A stretch of 64,000 nt of DNA, taken from contig CANXME010002282.1 in the NCBI GenBank assembly GCA_948144175.1, forward strand, positions 1 to 64,000. Direction: 5' to 3'. Position numbers and translations under genes: made by a program. Under the pieces are notes generated by a model. It had not been told where the DNA came from, ran no database searches, and saw nothing but the letters and a program-made list of their open reading frames with translations. Shown one piece after another: positions 21,371 to 32,637 of this stretch. This stretch comes from Closterium sp. NIES-65 (Eukaryota > Streptophyta > Zygnematophyceae > Desmidiales > Closteriaceae). Positions within the stretch are counted from its first letter, which is position 1, and the number at the start of each line of letters is the position of its first letter.

Positions 21371-23232
21371 GTTCATGAGGTATCTTTGCTCGGCGCACTG
21401 TCGGCATACATAAATGTGTAAGACTCCAATTTCCCACTCTCTCCCCCTCCCCCCCCCCCCCCCCCCTCCATGTCCCCCCTCTTTTTACCTCCTCTTCCCC
21501 CTCCCTTCCCTCTTGTAGTTGCAATATATTTGCCTGTCGTGCTCGTATCCAACAACATAGTCTCCTCCCTTAGTTTTTTACTTTGTGAATTAGTCTCACT
21601 TTCCTAGTCTTGAGGTCGACCCACTAGTCCATCCCTCACTCTCCCATTCTTGAACCCGGGTCTTATTGCTATGAGATTACAGTATGACTCTCTTATTGCT
21701 TTGTGCAACTCAATGTGAGCCTCCACTCCCCCCTCTTCCCACTACACCCCCTCTTCCTCCTCCCCCACCCCCCTCTCCCCTCCCGCCCAGCCCACTTCAT
21801 GACCCTAAGCATGTGTATGATTCATGGGTCTAGATAAATATTTCCCTTCTTTGATGTTCACAAAAGTCATTTCCGGGTCTTATTGTTGGGAGATTACGGT
21901 AATACTCCCCCTACTCTCTATCAAAACCCACTACTATTCACGGTTCTGTCGCCGTGTTTCATTCCTCCCACAAGGCTCTTCTCCTACCACATCAGACTTG
22001 GTATGCAAAAGAAAGGGCTGTGAAGGAATTATATCCTTTCTTGCCCATGTGTAGCAGATGACACAACACTAAAAAGAAGTGAACATAAGGAGATTGTGAT
22101 GCTTTGTTTGTAGGTTAGATACGTGGGATGGAAAAGGAGATGCTGTGTCATTTAGTGCAGAATTTCAGGTTGAGAGTGTAGTGATTTACCAGCCTGATGT
22201 TTGATGCTGCCACAGGAAAAGCTTATTATTTTCATCTATTATGACTGACCTTATCACTCTACAATGTTGCAACTCTCATGGATGCAACTATCATCCTCCA
22301 CATCACCGGCACCATGACCGCCTGCTCTCACCCAATTCTCTCCCCCCTCCCCCTCCCCCTCCCCCCCCTCTACCCCCCCCTCCCCTCTTTCCTCTCGAGA
22401 AATCAACTTCTTGCACTGCAACGCCCCACCTTGTCTTCCCCTTTCCGTATCTCAGTGCAGCTGCTTCTAGCAGTCGCCTTCCCAGACATGGCATGCAGGA
22501 AGGTGGGGCTGGTGGAGGTTGCAAGCTGGGGTAGTTGGTGGTTGGGATTCGGGCCGAACCAAGGTGGCTGGAATGGCCAGAATCAACACTGCAAGTCCCA
22601 AGGCGTTCACAGTGTGTTTGCAATGTGCCTTAGGCGGCGGCATGCTTGCGACAAACACAAAGGAGCACAACAATGCCTCCTTAGGTCTTTGATACTGGTA
22701 CTATTTCTTCAAAGACCATAAGATTTTATTGTTTTGGAATGTGGTAAGTGGTGAGGTCATTCATAAGACCTACGATGTAATTTGATTGTGAGTCGATTGT
22801 GGCTCACATTGCAGGCTCAAAGCCAAGCCAGCCAACAAAATTACGGTACCCCTGCTCGTGTAACAATTCCGGCAAGGACAAGTTTATTAATAAGCGATTC
22901 GCATTTCTGGCAGGCTGTGTAGAATTAGGTTGTGTGTTCACTATTATCCACACCCCTTGCTTCCACTACCCATGTTTGTGTACGGATCAAACGGAGGTTG
23001 CTCATTACTGTGAACAAGAGCCTAGCCTCTGACTGGCATAGCCATCCATGTGCTCCATCCCTCATGCTTCAGTCCCCTTGCCTCATACCAGTCAGCCAAC
23101 TCTTCCCTCAACTCATCTCCCTCCCTTCCACATCGCTCCCTGCCAACCTACCATACCTTCCTATAAGTCTGCATACATAGGCAACTTCAAGGTATAGAGA
23201 TCTGTCGTCTTGGTGTAAACGAAATTGTCATA
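21371..23232. other. No recognisable gene
   Basis: Contains poly-C/CT tracts at 21440-21500, 21720-21790 and 22325-22395. No family motif in the frames. Confidence 0.5.
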
Positions 23233-24301
23233 TTAGTGGGGCGCATTCAGCTGCCAAGGCGTATAGAGATATGTCAGCTTGGTCAGGGCAGTCAGCTGCT
23301 GCAGCCCATCATCCGTGACTGCCGTGCCATCCAGATCAAGCATCTCAAGCCCTGTCAGCCTCACCAGATGCACGATGCCGGCATCTGTCACACCACTGCA
23401 ATAACCAAGCCGCAGGTCTTTGAGAGAGGACGGAGGTGTCAAGTGCGACAGTCTGGCATCGGTCACATTGGCCTGATGGAGAGAGAGGTCTGTGAGACTG
23501 TTCAAGGACCCAATGCCTTCCAAGGCACGGTCTGAGAAATCAGTGTAATTGAAGTTTAGCTTTTCTAACTGGGCCAGCCTGTAGAGGTGTTTGATGCCCT
23601 CTGTACTGAAGCCTGACCTCGAGTCAAAGTCAATGCTCGTCAGGTGCGTCATTGTGGACACATGGACGAGCATGGCGTCTGAGAGGCCGCGGAGACACGC
23701 CAGGCTCAGATCAGACTTCTGTAATGCTTCCTTGATTGCCTGGAAGAAATGAACCAAGAGAGAAAGCATAGCAAGGGAATGGATGATCATGGTGGTGATA
23801 AGGAAGGGATGGCAAGCAATATATGCTCTATGGAACAGGCCCCTAAGCACTCACCCGCCATGCAGTCTTTTTATCGCCTACACTCCGCTTGATCCTCCGT
23901 GTAACATTCACTTTCACGTCTTGTACCTTCTGCCATTCCTTGCTGGCTGCCAATTCCTCCATGGCATATGGCAGGTTTGACTCCTGCACCTCTTTCCTCC
24001 TCTCCTCCTCTCATGGAAACGCTGCTACCATTTCGTGCCTTCTCTTTCTACTCTCCCCTCTCAGGCCTCCTGCATCTGATGCCCTACTACCCTCAGCCCA
24101 TTGCTCTGCCATAGTACCCTTCTGTTCCACCAACTCCTTTGTCACCGCTGCCAACTCCCCCTTCACTGCTGTCAGCATGTGCCGCAACTCATCCACCTCC
24201 TCCTTGTGTGCAGCCAGCTCCCGTCTAACTGCTGCCAGCACCGCCTCTTTGACCAACTCATTCAGCCCACTCAGCACTCTCTCAGCAGCCATCTCATCCA
24301 C
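23233..24301 (-). pseudogene. Coiled-coil plus RNI-type LRR protein, broken by one stop
   Basis: Two exons on the minus strand. Exon 1, 24301-23855, starts with Met and encodes a charged heptad-like coiled coil (VLSGLNELVKEAVLAAVRRE..., then EELAASKEWQKVQ). Intron 23854-23740 (115 bp) has GTGAGT and TTCCAG. Exon 2, 23739-23233, joins in phase 0 and encodes about five LRRs of the VTDxGLxxLxxLxxLxxLxL type (ribonuclease-inhibitor-like, as in plant and algal LRR proteins of unknown role), ending at a TAA. Total 447 + 507 bp would give 317 residues, but codon 97 (24013-24011) is TGA. Reading frame and splice signals are otherwise intact, so the break is recent, or the codon is a sequencing error. 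Nothing indicates a signal peptide. A second broken relative is at 35881. Confidence 0.75.
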
Positions 24302-25659
24302 TCACTGACTCCTCAAACAGCCCTCGTTCTATGGCTGATTGTTCCGTGCGTTCAATTGCCCCCTTTCTCTGCCGCCTGGCGAGAGCAAACAAGCCTGGGT
24401 AGGGCAGGGTTTAACGTTTTGCGAAAAAACAGAAACGTAAAAACAAAAGACGGAGAAGGTGCATGGTGAGTGGACACACAAACAAAGACCAATTACACAG
24501 GCAGTGATGTGACAAAGAGAGCAGATAAGCAGCAGCAGAAAAAGAGGTACTTGGTTGAAATGAAAAATGGGCTGTTGGAAAGGGACACCACAAGTATCGC
24601 ACCAAGGCGGAAACAATTGTAGTGGTGAAGCGGTAGGGACTGCATCGGGTGTCGATGTTAAAGCAATTCACCCCGACTGGCAAAGCATGCAGGCCAAGCA
24701 TAGTAGGAGGAGACAGCAAAGACATGCAGAAATTTGCTGAAATAGTACAACAACAAACACAACGCTAAGAGGAACCAGAGAAGACAGACAAGGGAGACAA
24801 TGACCAGGCTTGGAGAGGTACACATAGGGGGCCGGTAAGAAGGTGGTGTAGCATCAGTCAGATAGAGCGCGCTTTATTAGCAGAGCACCCAGATGGTCCC
24901 GGATACATTGGTGGGTTTAAAGAAACACAAATGTAGGGCGACAGGAAGGGAGAGGAGGGGAAGAGAGAACACGAGAAGCAAAGACAGGAATCTCCTCTTC
25001 TTCTATGTATTTCAAAATCTGATTGTATCCTCAGTGTGAACAGAGGCAGGTAGGCGAGGCTTGGACCAGACCTTGACATCAGTGTAAGTAGGTGGGGGCC
25101 ACTGAAAGTGGCAGAAGAACCAACAGAAAAAGGCCAGAACTGAAGCCAGGAGGAGGAACAGAGTAAGATAGGACGCATGAGGAGTGGATGGAGCAGCAAT
25201 GACGGCGGGACGAAGACCTCAGCCTGGCATAGCTTATGCAACGTGGCCCTGGCAGCTCTTCTTGTTACTGGAGACGAAAGACTGAGGAAAACTAAGCTCA
25301 CGCATGCGTGTGAGGGAAGCCGGAGCGAGCACACAACGAGGGAACTTGAAACGACAGGGCTTGGGAGAACAGAGATGGTAGCGAAAGAAACTCGACACGT
25401 GGCTGGACATGCTCAAATTCCATAAGTCGACTCACAAACGTGGCTTGAGAGACAACTTACAGACCCTGGCCATAAATTAAGCCAGAATTGGCTCAGCCAT
25501 CGCAAAAAGTGTTCGGCCAGAGTAGAAGCATGGGATAAGTGAGTGGAAGGGGTTATTGGTGGTGGTAAGGAGCGCAATGGGATTGTTTTCGGTGAAGCTC
25601 AGAATTAGCAACTGTTGAGACAACGTGACAGCTGCAAAAATGATCATGCTCGTAGGTGG
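24302..25659. other. No recognisable gene
   Basis: Probable upstream region of the minus-strand LRR gene, then unassigned sequence. Frames of 80-160 codons here show no domain. Confidence 0.5.
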
Positions 25660-26751
25660 TCAGAAGCTAGGCCAGTCACAGTTGGTCACCTGTAAAGGAA
25701 TCACAAGTCTGGTCCATCAGAGGCTGGAAAACGTGCTTGGTTAGTCACTGACTAGGTTGGTCGTAGGCTGGTTGAATCATAGCCTTTGTCTGTCACTAGC
25801 GAGCATACTGTGTAAATCCACTGGCCTTTGGCAATCCATAATACACTCGGAACTACGCATTACACTATACAAGAATACTACAGGGCGATTATAGAACAAC
25901 TTTTACAGCCCCGCCGTGCAAATTGGCATATTGTCAGATTGACGCAAAGAAAAAGAGAAGAAATGCTCTACATTCATATCGCCACCTCCTTCCCAATCCA
26001 TTGACCACCCTGAACCACCCTGACCGTATCAGCCTTACCCGACGTTTTCTGTCCACACAAATTTGCTGCACTTGTTCTGTCGCACAGTTTCCAACAACGG
26101 CATCTTACCCTCCTCCCCTCAATCCGTGCACCTAGCCTAGCTGTATCCCAGCCAAATCAAGACGAGATTTTCAGTCCTGGTAGCGATTCAAATCCCAAAC
26201 AAGCAGCGAACCTTAACAAATCTCCATCGTCATATGTGATTGTGAATCAAATCTAGCCACTGCTTACAGGATAACTCAGATCCGTCAGGAACTGGGCCAG
26301 TTGGGAGCTAGGCTAACAAGGTTGGTCAAAGGCTAGGTCAGTCACACGAAAGGTCAGTCACACGAAAGGTCAGTCACACGAAAGGTCAGTCACACAAAAG
26401 GTCATTCACACGAAAGGTCAGTCAGAGGCAAGACCCTCACAAGATAGGTCCATCAAAGCTAGCCCCCCCACACGCTAGGTTAGTCAGGGCCTATGATAGT
26501 CATTCAGAGGCCAAGTTGGTGACAAGCTGGGTAAGCTACAAGCTAGGTCACTCACAGATTAGGCCAGTCGGAGGCTGCAACAGTCCCAAGCTCGGCCAAT
26601 CACCAGTAAGGTTAAGCACAAGCAAGAACAAATAGAAACCAGGACACTCACAGGCTAGGACAATGACAAGGTAGGTCAGTCAGATGCTAGGACACTAACA
26701 GGCGAATATAGGCGAAAATGAAAGTACTTTCATGAGGGGGGAAGGGGGGGG

Positions 26752-26778
26752 AGGGGGGAGGGGAGGGGGGGGGGGGGG
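26752..26778. repeat. Poly-G tract
   Basis: G runs separated by single A residues, part of a G-rich stretch from 26737. Confidence 0.9.
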
Positions 26779-26834
26779 AAGAGGTTGCAGATCAATGTTT
26801 CCATGAAAAGTAATGAACTCAACATCAGGTGTTC

Positions 26835-26977
26835 CTGGCGAGGCGAGTATCACTTGCCTCGCTGTGATCATTTTCTTATCCGTGACAAATAGGTAGGTTA
26901 CTCGCCTTTTTGGACGAGTAAAGAGTAAAACTCGCGTTGCCTCGTTACTAAAACAAGTCGCTATTTGCTCATGCCTA
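26835..26977. mobile_element. Possible worn CGAG-rich MITE
   Basis: Dense in CGAGT/ACTCG and GCCTCG words in both orientations. Ends TTTGCTCATGCCTA, the complement of a TAGGCATGAGCAAA terminus like those of the hAT-like MITEs further right. The left terminus and target duplication could not be found. Confidence 0.35.
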
Positions 26978-27309
26978 GTCCCAGGCTAGGCCAAGCACAA
27001 GCAAGCCCGACACAGATTAGGTCAGTCACAGGTTAGCCTCGACAAATGTGGGGTCACTTGCAGTTAGGTCAGAGATAACCTAGTCATCAGCTTGGGGTCG
27101 CTCTGCCTTCGCACCCTGAAATCAAGCATAGACTGATTCTAACTTGGCCACCTAGCGATTAGCTTTAGGCTGTTTCTACTATGTTAGCATCGCTAAGAGA
27201 TCCATTTTATAGCGTGGTAATTCTTGACTGCGTAGTGACAGCGTGAGTGTCTGAACCAGGGCAACAAAACACACCAGGGAAACGATGAGAGCCTAAAATA
27301 AAGCCCAAA

Positions 27310-27893
27310 GTCAGTCCGAGCACGGGTCAATGAGAGCCCAGGTCAACGAGAGCCCAGGTCAATGAGAGCCCAGGTCAACGAGAGCCCAGGTCAACGAGAG
27401 CCCAGGTCAATGAGATTCCAGGTCAATGAGAGCCCAGGTCAATGAGAGCCCAGGTCAATGAGAGCCCAGGTCAACGAGAGCCCAGGTCAATGAGAGCCCA
27501 GGTCAATGAGAGCCCAGGTCAATGAGAGCCCAGGTCAACGAGAGTCCAGGTCAACGAGAGCCCACGTCAACGAGAGCCCAGGTCAATGAGAGCCCAGGTC
27601 AACGAGAGCCCAGGTCAATGAGAGCCCAGGTCAATGAGAGCCCAGGTCAACGAGAGTCCAGGTCAACGAGAGCCCAGGTCAATGAGAGCCCAGGTCAATG
27701 AGAGCCCAGGTCAATGAGAGCCCAGGTCAATGAGAGCCCAGGTCAATGAGAGCCCAGGTCAATGAGAGCCCAGGTCAATGAGAGCCCAGGTCAATGAGAG
27801 CCCAGGTCAATGAGAGCCCAGGTCAATGAGAGCCCAGGTCAATGAGAGCCCAGGTCAATGAGAGCCCAGGTCAACGAGAGCCCAGGTCAGTGA
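27310..27893. repeat. 16-bp satellite AGCCCAGGTCAAYGAG
   Basis: About 36 copies at an exact 16-bp period. Almost all variation is at one position, CG versus TG in AACGAG/AATGAG. Confidence 0.97.
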
Positions 27894-29578
27894 GAGAGCT
27901 GGGTCACATGCTTGGACGGTCATTGCCTGGGTGAGTGACAGCGTGACTCCGTGAACCAGGGCGAAAGCAGCAATGCTAATAAGGGCAACGAATGCGTCAA
28001 GGGGCTCTGCTAGTCTCTTGGCAGTGTGCAGAATCCGTAAGCAACTCCGTGTGTAACCAACAGTTGCGCATCGACCCCCTCTGACAGACTAGAAGTGCCT
28101 AGACCATGAGTTGTGAGCCTCAGGCTTGCAAAGATTTGAAAGCGAAGGTCTGACTGGGGAATGGATGGGGAGGCTTACCTCTAACTAGGGTTTCTTAGAC
28201 TATCGTTTCCGCGGCTCGAAGTGTCCCAGCGGCGGCGCGGTACGTCGATCTGCAGCGCGTGGCGCGTGATGGCGCGACGCGGCAAATTCGAAAGTGTTGC
28301 GACGGAGCGAGCGGACCAAAAAATAGTGACGAGAGCACAGGATGCGCGGAGTATAGTACGAGTCGCAAAGGGAATGGCGCCGCCGCGAGTCGTAGTGGTT
28401 CGTAGAGGCGATTCGAGTCGCCTTCTCTTGCGATGGGAGATAGCGCTCTTGCAATGCACGCCTAGTATGCGTCACGACTCAGATTATGGTGGCTAGACAT
28501 AGCTGTACACCCTAATGCTCACTCAACCGCCCACTCTGAACACGCCCACTGCCACTCCATACGCCCAGTGGTCGACATTCACAGCCAACGGCCCGCGCGT
28601 TACTAGCCCACGACAAAACTAAGATATTCTTGACCTCGAATAAGTTCTTCGAGTTCGACACAACCGTTCCATTTCAGAATCCACAGCCGATTGCCATTTG
28701 TATGTTACCACCCGTGTTTTGCGAGATGAAATTTATCTCGCACACCTATTAGTTCCGCGAAGTGAACTGCCAAACAAGCAGGCCCTGCGTCGTTCTCATT
28801 TCGCCCAAGCACGGCCGTAATCAAGGTACGAATTTGGGACGCGACTCCAAATTCGATGCCTGAGCTTGTGAGTCAGCTGTTGCCATCCTAAACATGGTTC
28901 GTATTCCTTTGTTGGTTTGTCGACCAACATTTGTTTGTAGTACCCCACTAGCTGTACTTTTGCAACTTCGTGCTTCTTCGTTGAATGAGGCGAGTGGTAA
29001 CCGAGCATCAACTAGGCAAACCATGCAAGCTGAACTACTGTCGTAGAATAGGTTCAAGTGGGCTCTTGCAATGTCGGGCACACACATATGCTCACATGCT
29101 CCTCCCACCATCTTAGTTTCCGCAAAATCTACGAGTCGCGTGGCGTTTCTAGTTATCACAAGCGCTTGTGGTATCCGGATTCACAAGCGATCACAAGCGC
29201 ACTGATACCGAATGCTGATTTTTTTTTTTTTTTTTTGGGCGTATCTGGCGCTTCCCTGCTTCCGTCACGGCGTCCTACAGAGTGGCGCCGCATTTTGAGC
29301 GACTAGCGCGTGCAGTCGCTCGCTGCTCGGGTCGATCTCGCTCTGAAAGAAAGCTCCAAGCGCAGCAATCTAGTTTAGAGACGTCTCAAAACGCGCTATC
29401 TGGAAAAAAGCTCCAAGCGCAGCATTTTGCGATCTGGCGACCCTGTGTGCGACACTCAGTCGCGTTCGTCCATCTCTTCGCGTTGAGAGCTATGATCGAA
29501 TCTCCACGCCACCCTGCCACGAGAATTCATTAGTGCGGAGTTTAGGGTTGACCATCGTAGCTGTTCCTGTTCGCCATC
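27894..29578. other. No recognisable gene; probable upstream region of the SLC35-like gene
   Basis: 28200-28500 is rich in GAGTCGC words. A T run lies at 29219-29236. AAAGCTCCAAGCGCAGCA occurs twice (about 29350 and 29406), within 230 bp of the transporter start codon. No TATA box was assigned. Confidence 0.5.
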
Positions 29579-32257
29579 ATGTCGACCAATGAGAGCCAAG
29601 CGCTGCTCTCGCCGCGACTTGCCACAAGCAATGCCATCCAGGTCAAATCGATCACGGAATCGAGTCGGCCTATGGCGAATAGCGAAGATGTTATCGTGCC
29701 AGCGGACCTGGAAGATGACGTTGCTGGGTCAGCATCGGCGTTGCGCGTGTCGCCATGGTGCGCGCCGTGGCTGTGGTCGGCGGTTAAGGTGGTGCTGCTC
29801 GTGCTGCTCTGGCACACCTTCAGCACGGCGCTCTCCCTGTAAGCATGCTGCTCTAAGCATGGCGCTGTAGCATGCCGCGCTCCCTGCAAGCATGCTGCTC
29901 TAAGCATGGCGCTGTAGCATGCCGTGCTCCCTGTAAGCATGCTGCTCTAAGCATGGCGCTGTAGCATGCCGCGCTCCCTGTAAGCATGCTGCTCTAAGCA
30001 TGGCGCTGTAGCATGCCGCGCTCCCTGTAAGCATGCTGCTCTAAGCATGGCGCTGTAGCATGCCGCGCTCCCTGTAAGCATGCTGCTCTAAGCATGGCGC
30101 TGTAGCATGCCGCGCTTCCTGTAAGCATGCTGCTCTAAGCATGGCGCTGTAGCATGCCGCGCTCCCTGTAAGCATGCTGCTCTAAGCATGGCGCTGTAGC
30201 ATGCCGCGCTCCCTGTAAGCATGCTGCTCTAAGCATGGCGCTGTAGCATGCCGCGCTCCCTGTAAGCATGTCGCTTTTCCTGTGTAGCCACCCTCCCTGT
30301 AGTTGCCACTCCCCCAGGGCGTGATCAAATTGCTCACTGGGCTGGCCATCCATCTAAAGGGCCCTTTCGCCCGTTCGTATCTCCCCTTGCAAGCAACCCT
30401 TTATCGCCCCCTGCTGTACCTGTGCACTCCCGCTATGCATTGCACTATCGCATCGCCATGCATGTACGCACGGGCGGGGCGGTGGTGAATGGATGGGTGG
30501 GTGGGTGGGTGGCGGGGCGGTGGTGGCCGTGGGTGGGTGGGCTGGTACAACAAGGTGCTGATCGGTCACGTGGTGCGAGGTAACTTGATTTGTTGACTCA
30601 AAAGTGTTTCTAGTTGACTGACTTTTGAGTAGCCTCAAAAGTCACCTCTGCTGCCACTCGTGGCTGCCCGCCTCCCCCATCTCCTGGCGCGACTACTTCG
30701 TGCGAGGTTCGCCGTGTGGGTGGGAGGGAGGGATTGAGAATGGGGATGGGCGCGCTCAGGAACTCGTGCTTGCACGTTCTGCAACTTGTCCATTGAGGCT
30801 GGTTCGGTTCAGGCGGCTTTCTAATGGATGCTTACTTGTTTAAACGTGTGTTGGCCTGTGCCCTGTGTGCTCTGCCCCGTGCATGCAGTGGTGCCCACGG
30901 CAGTGGCCACATCGCTTCACATTGCCCTCTCCAGCTTCTCCCTCGCGCTCGTCACCCGCACCTTCTACTCCATGGTACGCTGTCCTGCCCTTATTCTCCC
31001 TCGTCGTCACTGTGCGATATCTTATCCGCTTCATTCACTGCAGTCTCCTTGGTCAAAATGATCCGCTTACGGGGGTTTGCTCAAGCGTGGGTGTACTCAA
31101 AAGTGTTTGTGATATCTTATCCGTTGCAGAAAAGGTCCAGTGTGGCACTCAAACTTGGGTGCGCTCCACACACACAGCACGTTGCGATGCATAGAGTAGA
31201 AGCATGGGTGGGCACCAGGCTCATCATCTCCGTCGGCGTGCTCGGCATAGGGTGGGGAGGGGGGGGCGAGGGGGAACGGAAGGGAGAACGGAAGGGGGAG
31301 GGGGCTGGGAGGGTAATTCGATGACCATCCAACATTTTTTTCTACCGTGCCTCAGTTTTCCTCTTGTATCACTACCATTTCCGTGCGCTCCACCCCCCAA
31401 TCAGCATTGCAACGCAACGCCTGATTTATACATGGGCGTCGAGCAGAGTTCTTTGACTTAATTCGCGCTTTTGACATTCCGTGTGGTGTGCCCTCGAGTG
31501 GCGTGTGGTGCTCCCAGTGGTGGGGGAGACGGAGTTTGAGCTGCTGGGCTTCATCTTCGTCATGCTGGCCTCATTCATGGCGGGTCTCCGATGGGTGCTG
31601 CTGCAAGTGCTCCTCCAGGTAAGCTGCTGCTCACTGCTGCTGTGTATGCTGCTGTGTGCTGCTGTGCTACTGTGTGCTGCTGTGCTGCTGCTGTGCTGCT
31701 ATGTGTGCTGCTGCATCAACCAACTAACCCACTCTTTTCGTCTCCTGTTTACCCTTTACGCTCACAACATCTACTCACCATCTCACCATGCTGTCGTCGC
31801 TTCTACTGGTGACAGAGGGACACACTTGGTAAGCATCTGTCGCGTTGCCCCTTCCTCCTCACTCACCTCATATTTCCGGGTGCAGCCCCAGCTCCACAGT
31901 GCCTGTGTGCTGTGCTTGCTCTCCCACACGCCACAATCCTCCGGTTTCTCACCCTTCCTCGCATATTTGCTATGGTCACGCCATCCTCATGCCACTATCT
32001 CCTTTCCAGTCCTCCTAGTTCCCCTTGCCTCCCACCAACCGCAAGTCCGCCCTCCCTCTACCCCAACAGGCCTGACCAACCCGCTGCTCACGTTGCTGCA
32101 GTATCTGGCGCCCGTGATGGCGCTTGTGTGCGGCATCTTCTCGCTGCTGCACGAGCCGTGGTCCTCGCTCGCCTCCTTGCCCTACTTTGACACGTGGCCT
32201 CACTCCCTCTGGACCCTCGCCGTCATGCCCGTGGGGGGCGTCCTCGCCTTCTGCATG
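29579..32257 (+). CDS. SLC35-type nucleotide-sugar/phosphate-translocator-like transporter, incomplete
   Basis: Drug/metabolite-transporter superfamily member, closest by motif memory to SLC35C2-like plant proteins; expected in Golgi or other endomembranes, substrate unknown. Exon 29579-29838: Met, acidic cytosolic tail, then TM1 (VVLLVLLWHTFSTALSL). Candidate 30545-30579 supplies YNKVLIG, but TG, not AG, precedes it. 30633-30706 ends SWRDYFVR. 30889-30974 encodes VVPTAVATSLHIALSSFSLA.... A weak block at 31190-31251 reads RLIISVGVL. 31518-31618 encodes VVGETEFELLGFIFVMLAS.... 31816-31828 is a 13-nt microexon. 32070-32257 encodes GLTNPLLTLLQYLAPVMALV... to GGVLAFCM. Joins 30706/30889 and 31618/31816/32070 are phase-perfect. 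The loop after TM1, part of TM4 and the last two or three helices are missing, and two joins are out of phase, so the copy may be degraded or incompletely recognised. Confidence 0.75.
29839..30275 (+). repeat. 47-bp tandem repeat carrying a splice donor
   Basis: Fills the start of intron 1 of the SLC35-like gene. GTAAGC (GCAAGC in the second) recurs at 29839, 29886, 29933, 29980, 30027, 30074, 30121, 30168, 30215 and 30262, each preceded by GCTCCCT, a near copy of the exon 1 end. The unit also carries several GCATGC-type palindromes. Confidence 0.95.
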
Positions 32258-32277
32258 GTGGGTGGATGTGGGTGTGG

Positions 32278-32412
32278 GAGGGGGGGGGGGGGAGAGGGGG
32301 AGGGGGAGGGGGGAGTGGGGGGGGGGGGGTTGTTTGTGTGTGTGTGTGTACGAGTGCGTGCGTGCGTGCGTGCGCGCGTGCGTGTGTGTGCATGCGTGTG
32401 CGTGTGTGTGCT
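32278..32412. repeat. G-rich tract followed by alternating purine-pyrimidine (GT/GC) tract
   Basis: 32278-32330 is nearly all G. 32331-32412 alternates GT, GC and CG dinucleotides (Z-DNA-prone). It begins about 20 bp after the donor of the last recognised transporter exon. Confidence 0.9.
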
Positions 32413-32446
32413 GTGTGGCAGGCTGTCGCGCAACAAGGCACGTGAG

Positions 32447-32637
32447 TCTGAAGGCCATCGGGTGCACGCGCTCAGTGATGAGCTCCTCCCTCACCACCCG
32501 GGGGCAGGCCCTCGGACCAACTCTAGCTGCCTTTTGAGTCGACTCAAAAGTCGTCTGAAGGCCATCAGGTGCAAAAGCTCACTGATGAGCTCATCCCTCA
32601 CCACCCGGGCAGGCCCTCCGAGCAACTTTAGCTGCTG
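32447..32637 (+). repeat. 107-bp tandem duplication with a 20-bp palindrome between copies
   Basis: CTGAAGGCCATC starts at 32448 and again at 32555. The two copies (to 32531 and 32637) differ at scattered bases. Between them lies the perfect palindrome CTTTTGAGTCGACTCAAAAG (32531-32550). Confidence 0.9.

Larger units (their letters stand above)
25660..27080. repeat. Worn GGCTAGGTCAGTCACA minisatellite
   Basis: Words such as GGCTAGGTCAGTCACA, GGCCAGTCACA and AGGCTAGGACA recur irregularly, broken by unrelated stretches (25860-26280, 26710-26985). 26334-26425 is a fresh patch with a 16-bp period (GGTCAGTCACACGAAA, about five copies). Looks like an old array that is being both eroded and locally re-amplified. 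Confidence 0.75.

Noticed and set aside
27310-27893. CRISPR-like array of 16-bp repeats
   Set aside because: No spacers; simple satellite.
32124-32537. Continuation of the transporter through 32258-32537
   Set aside because: The frames are driven by the G-rich and GT/GC tract and show no family helices.
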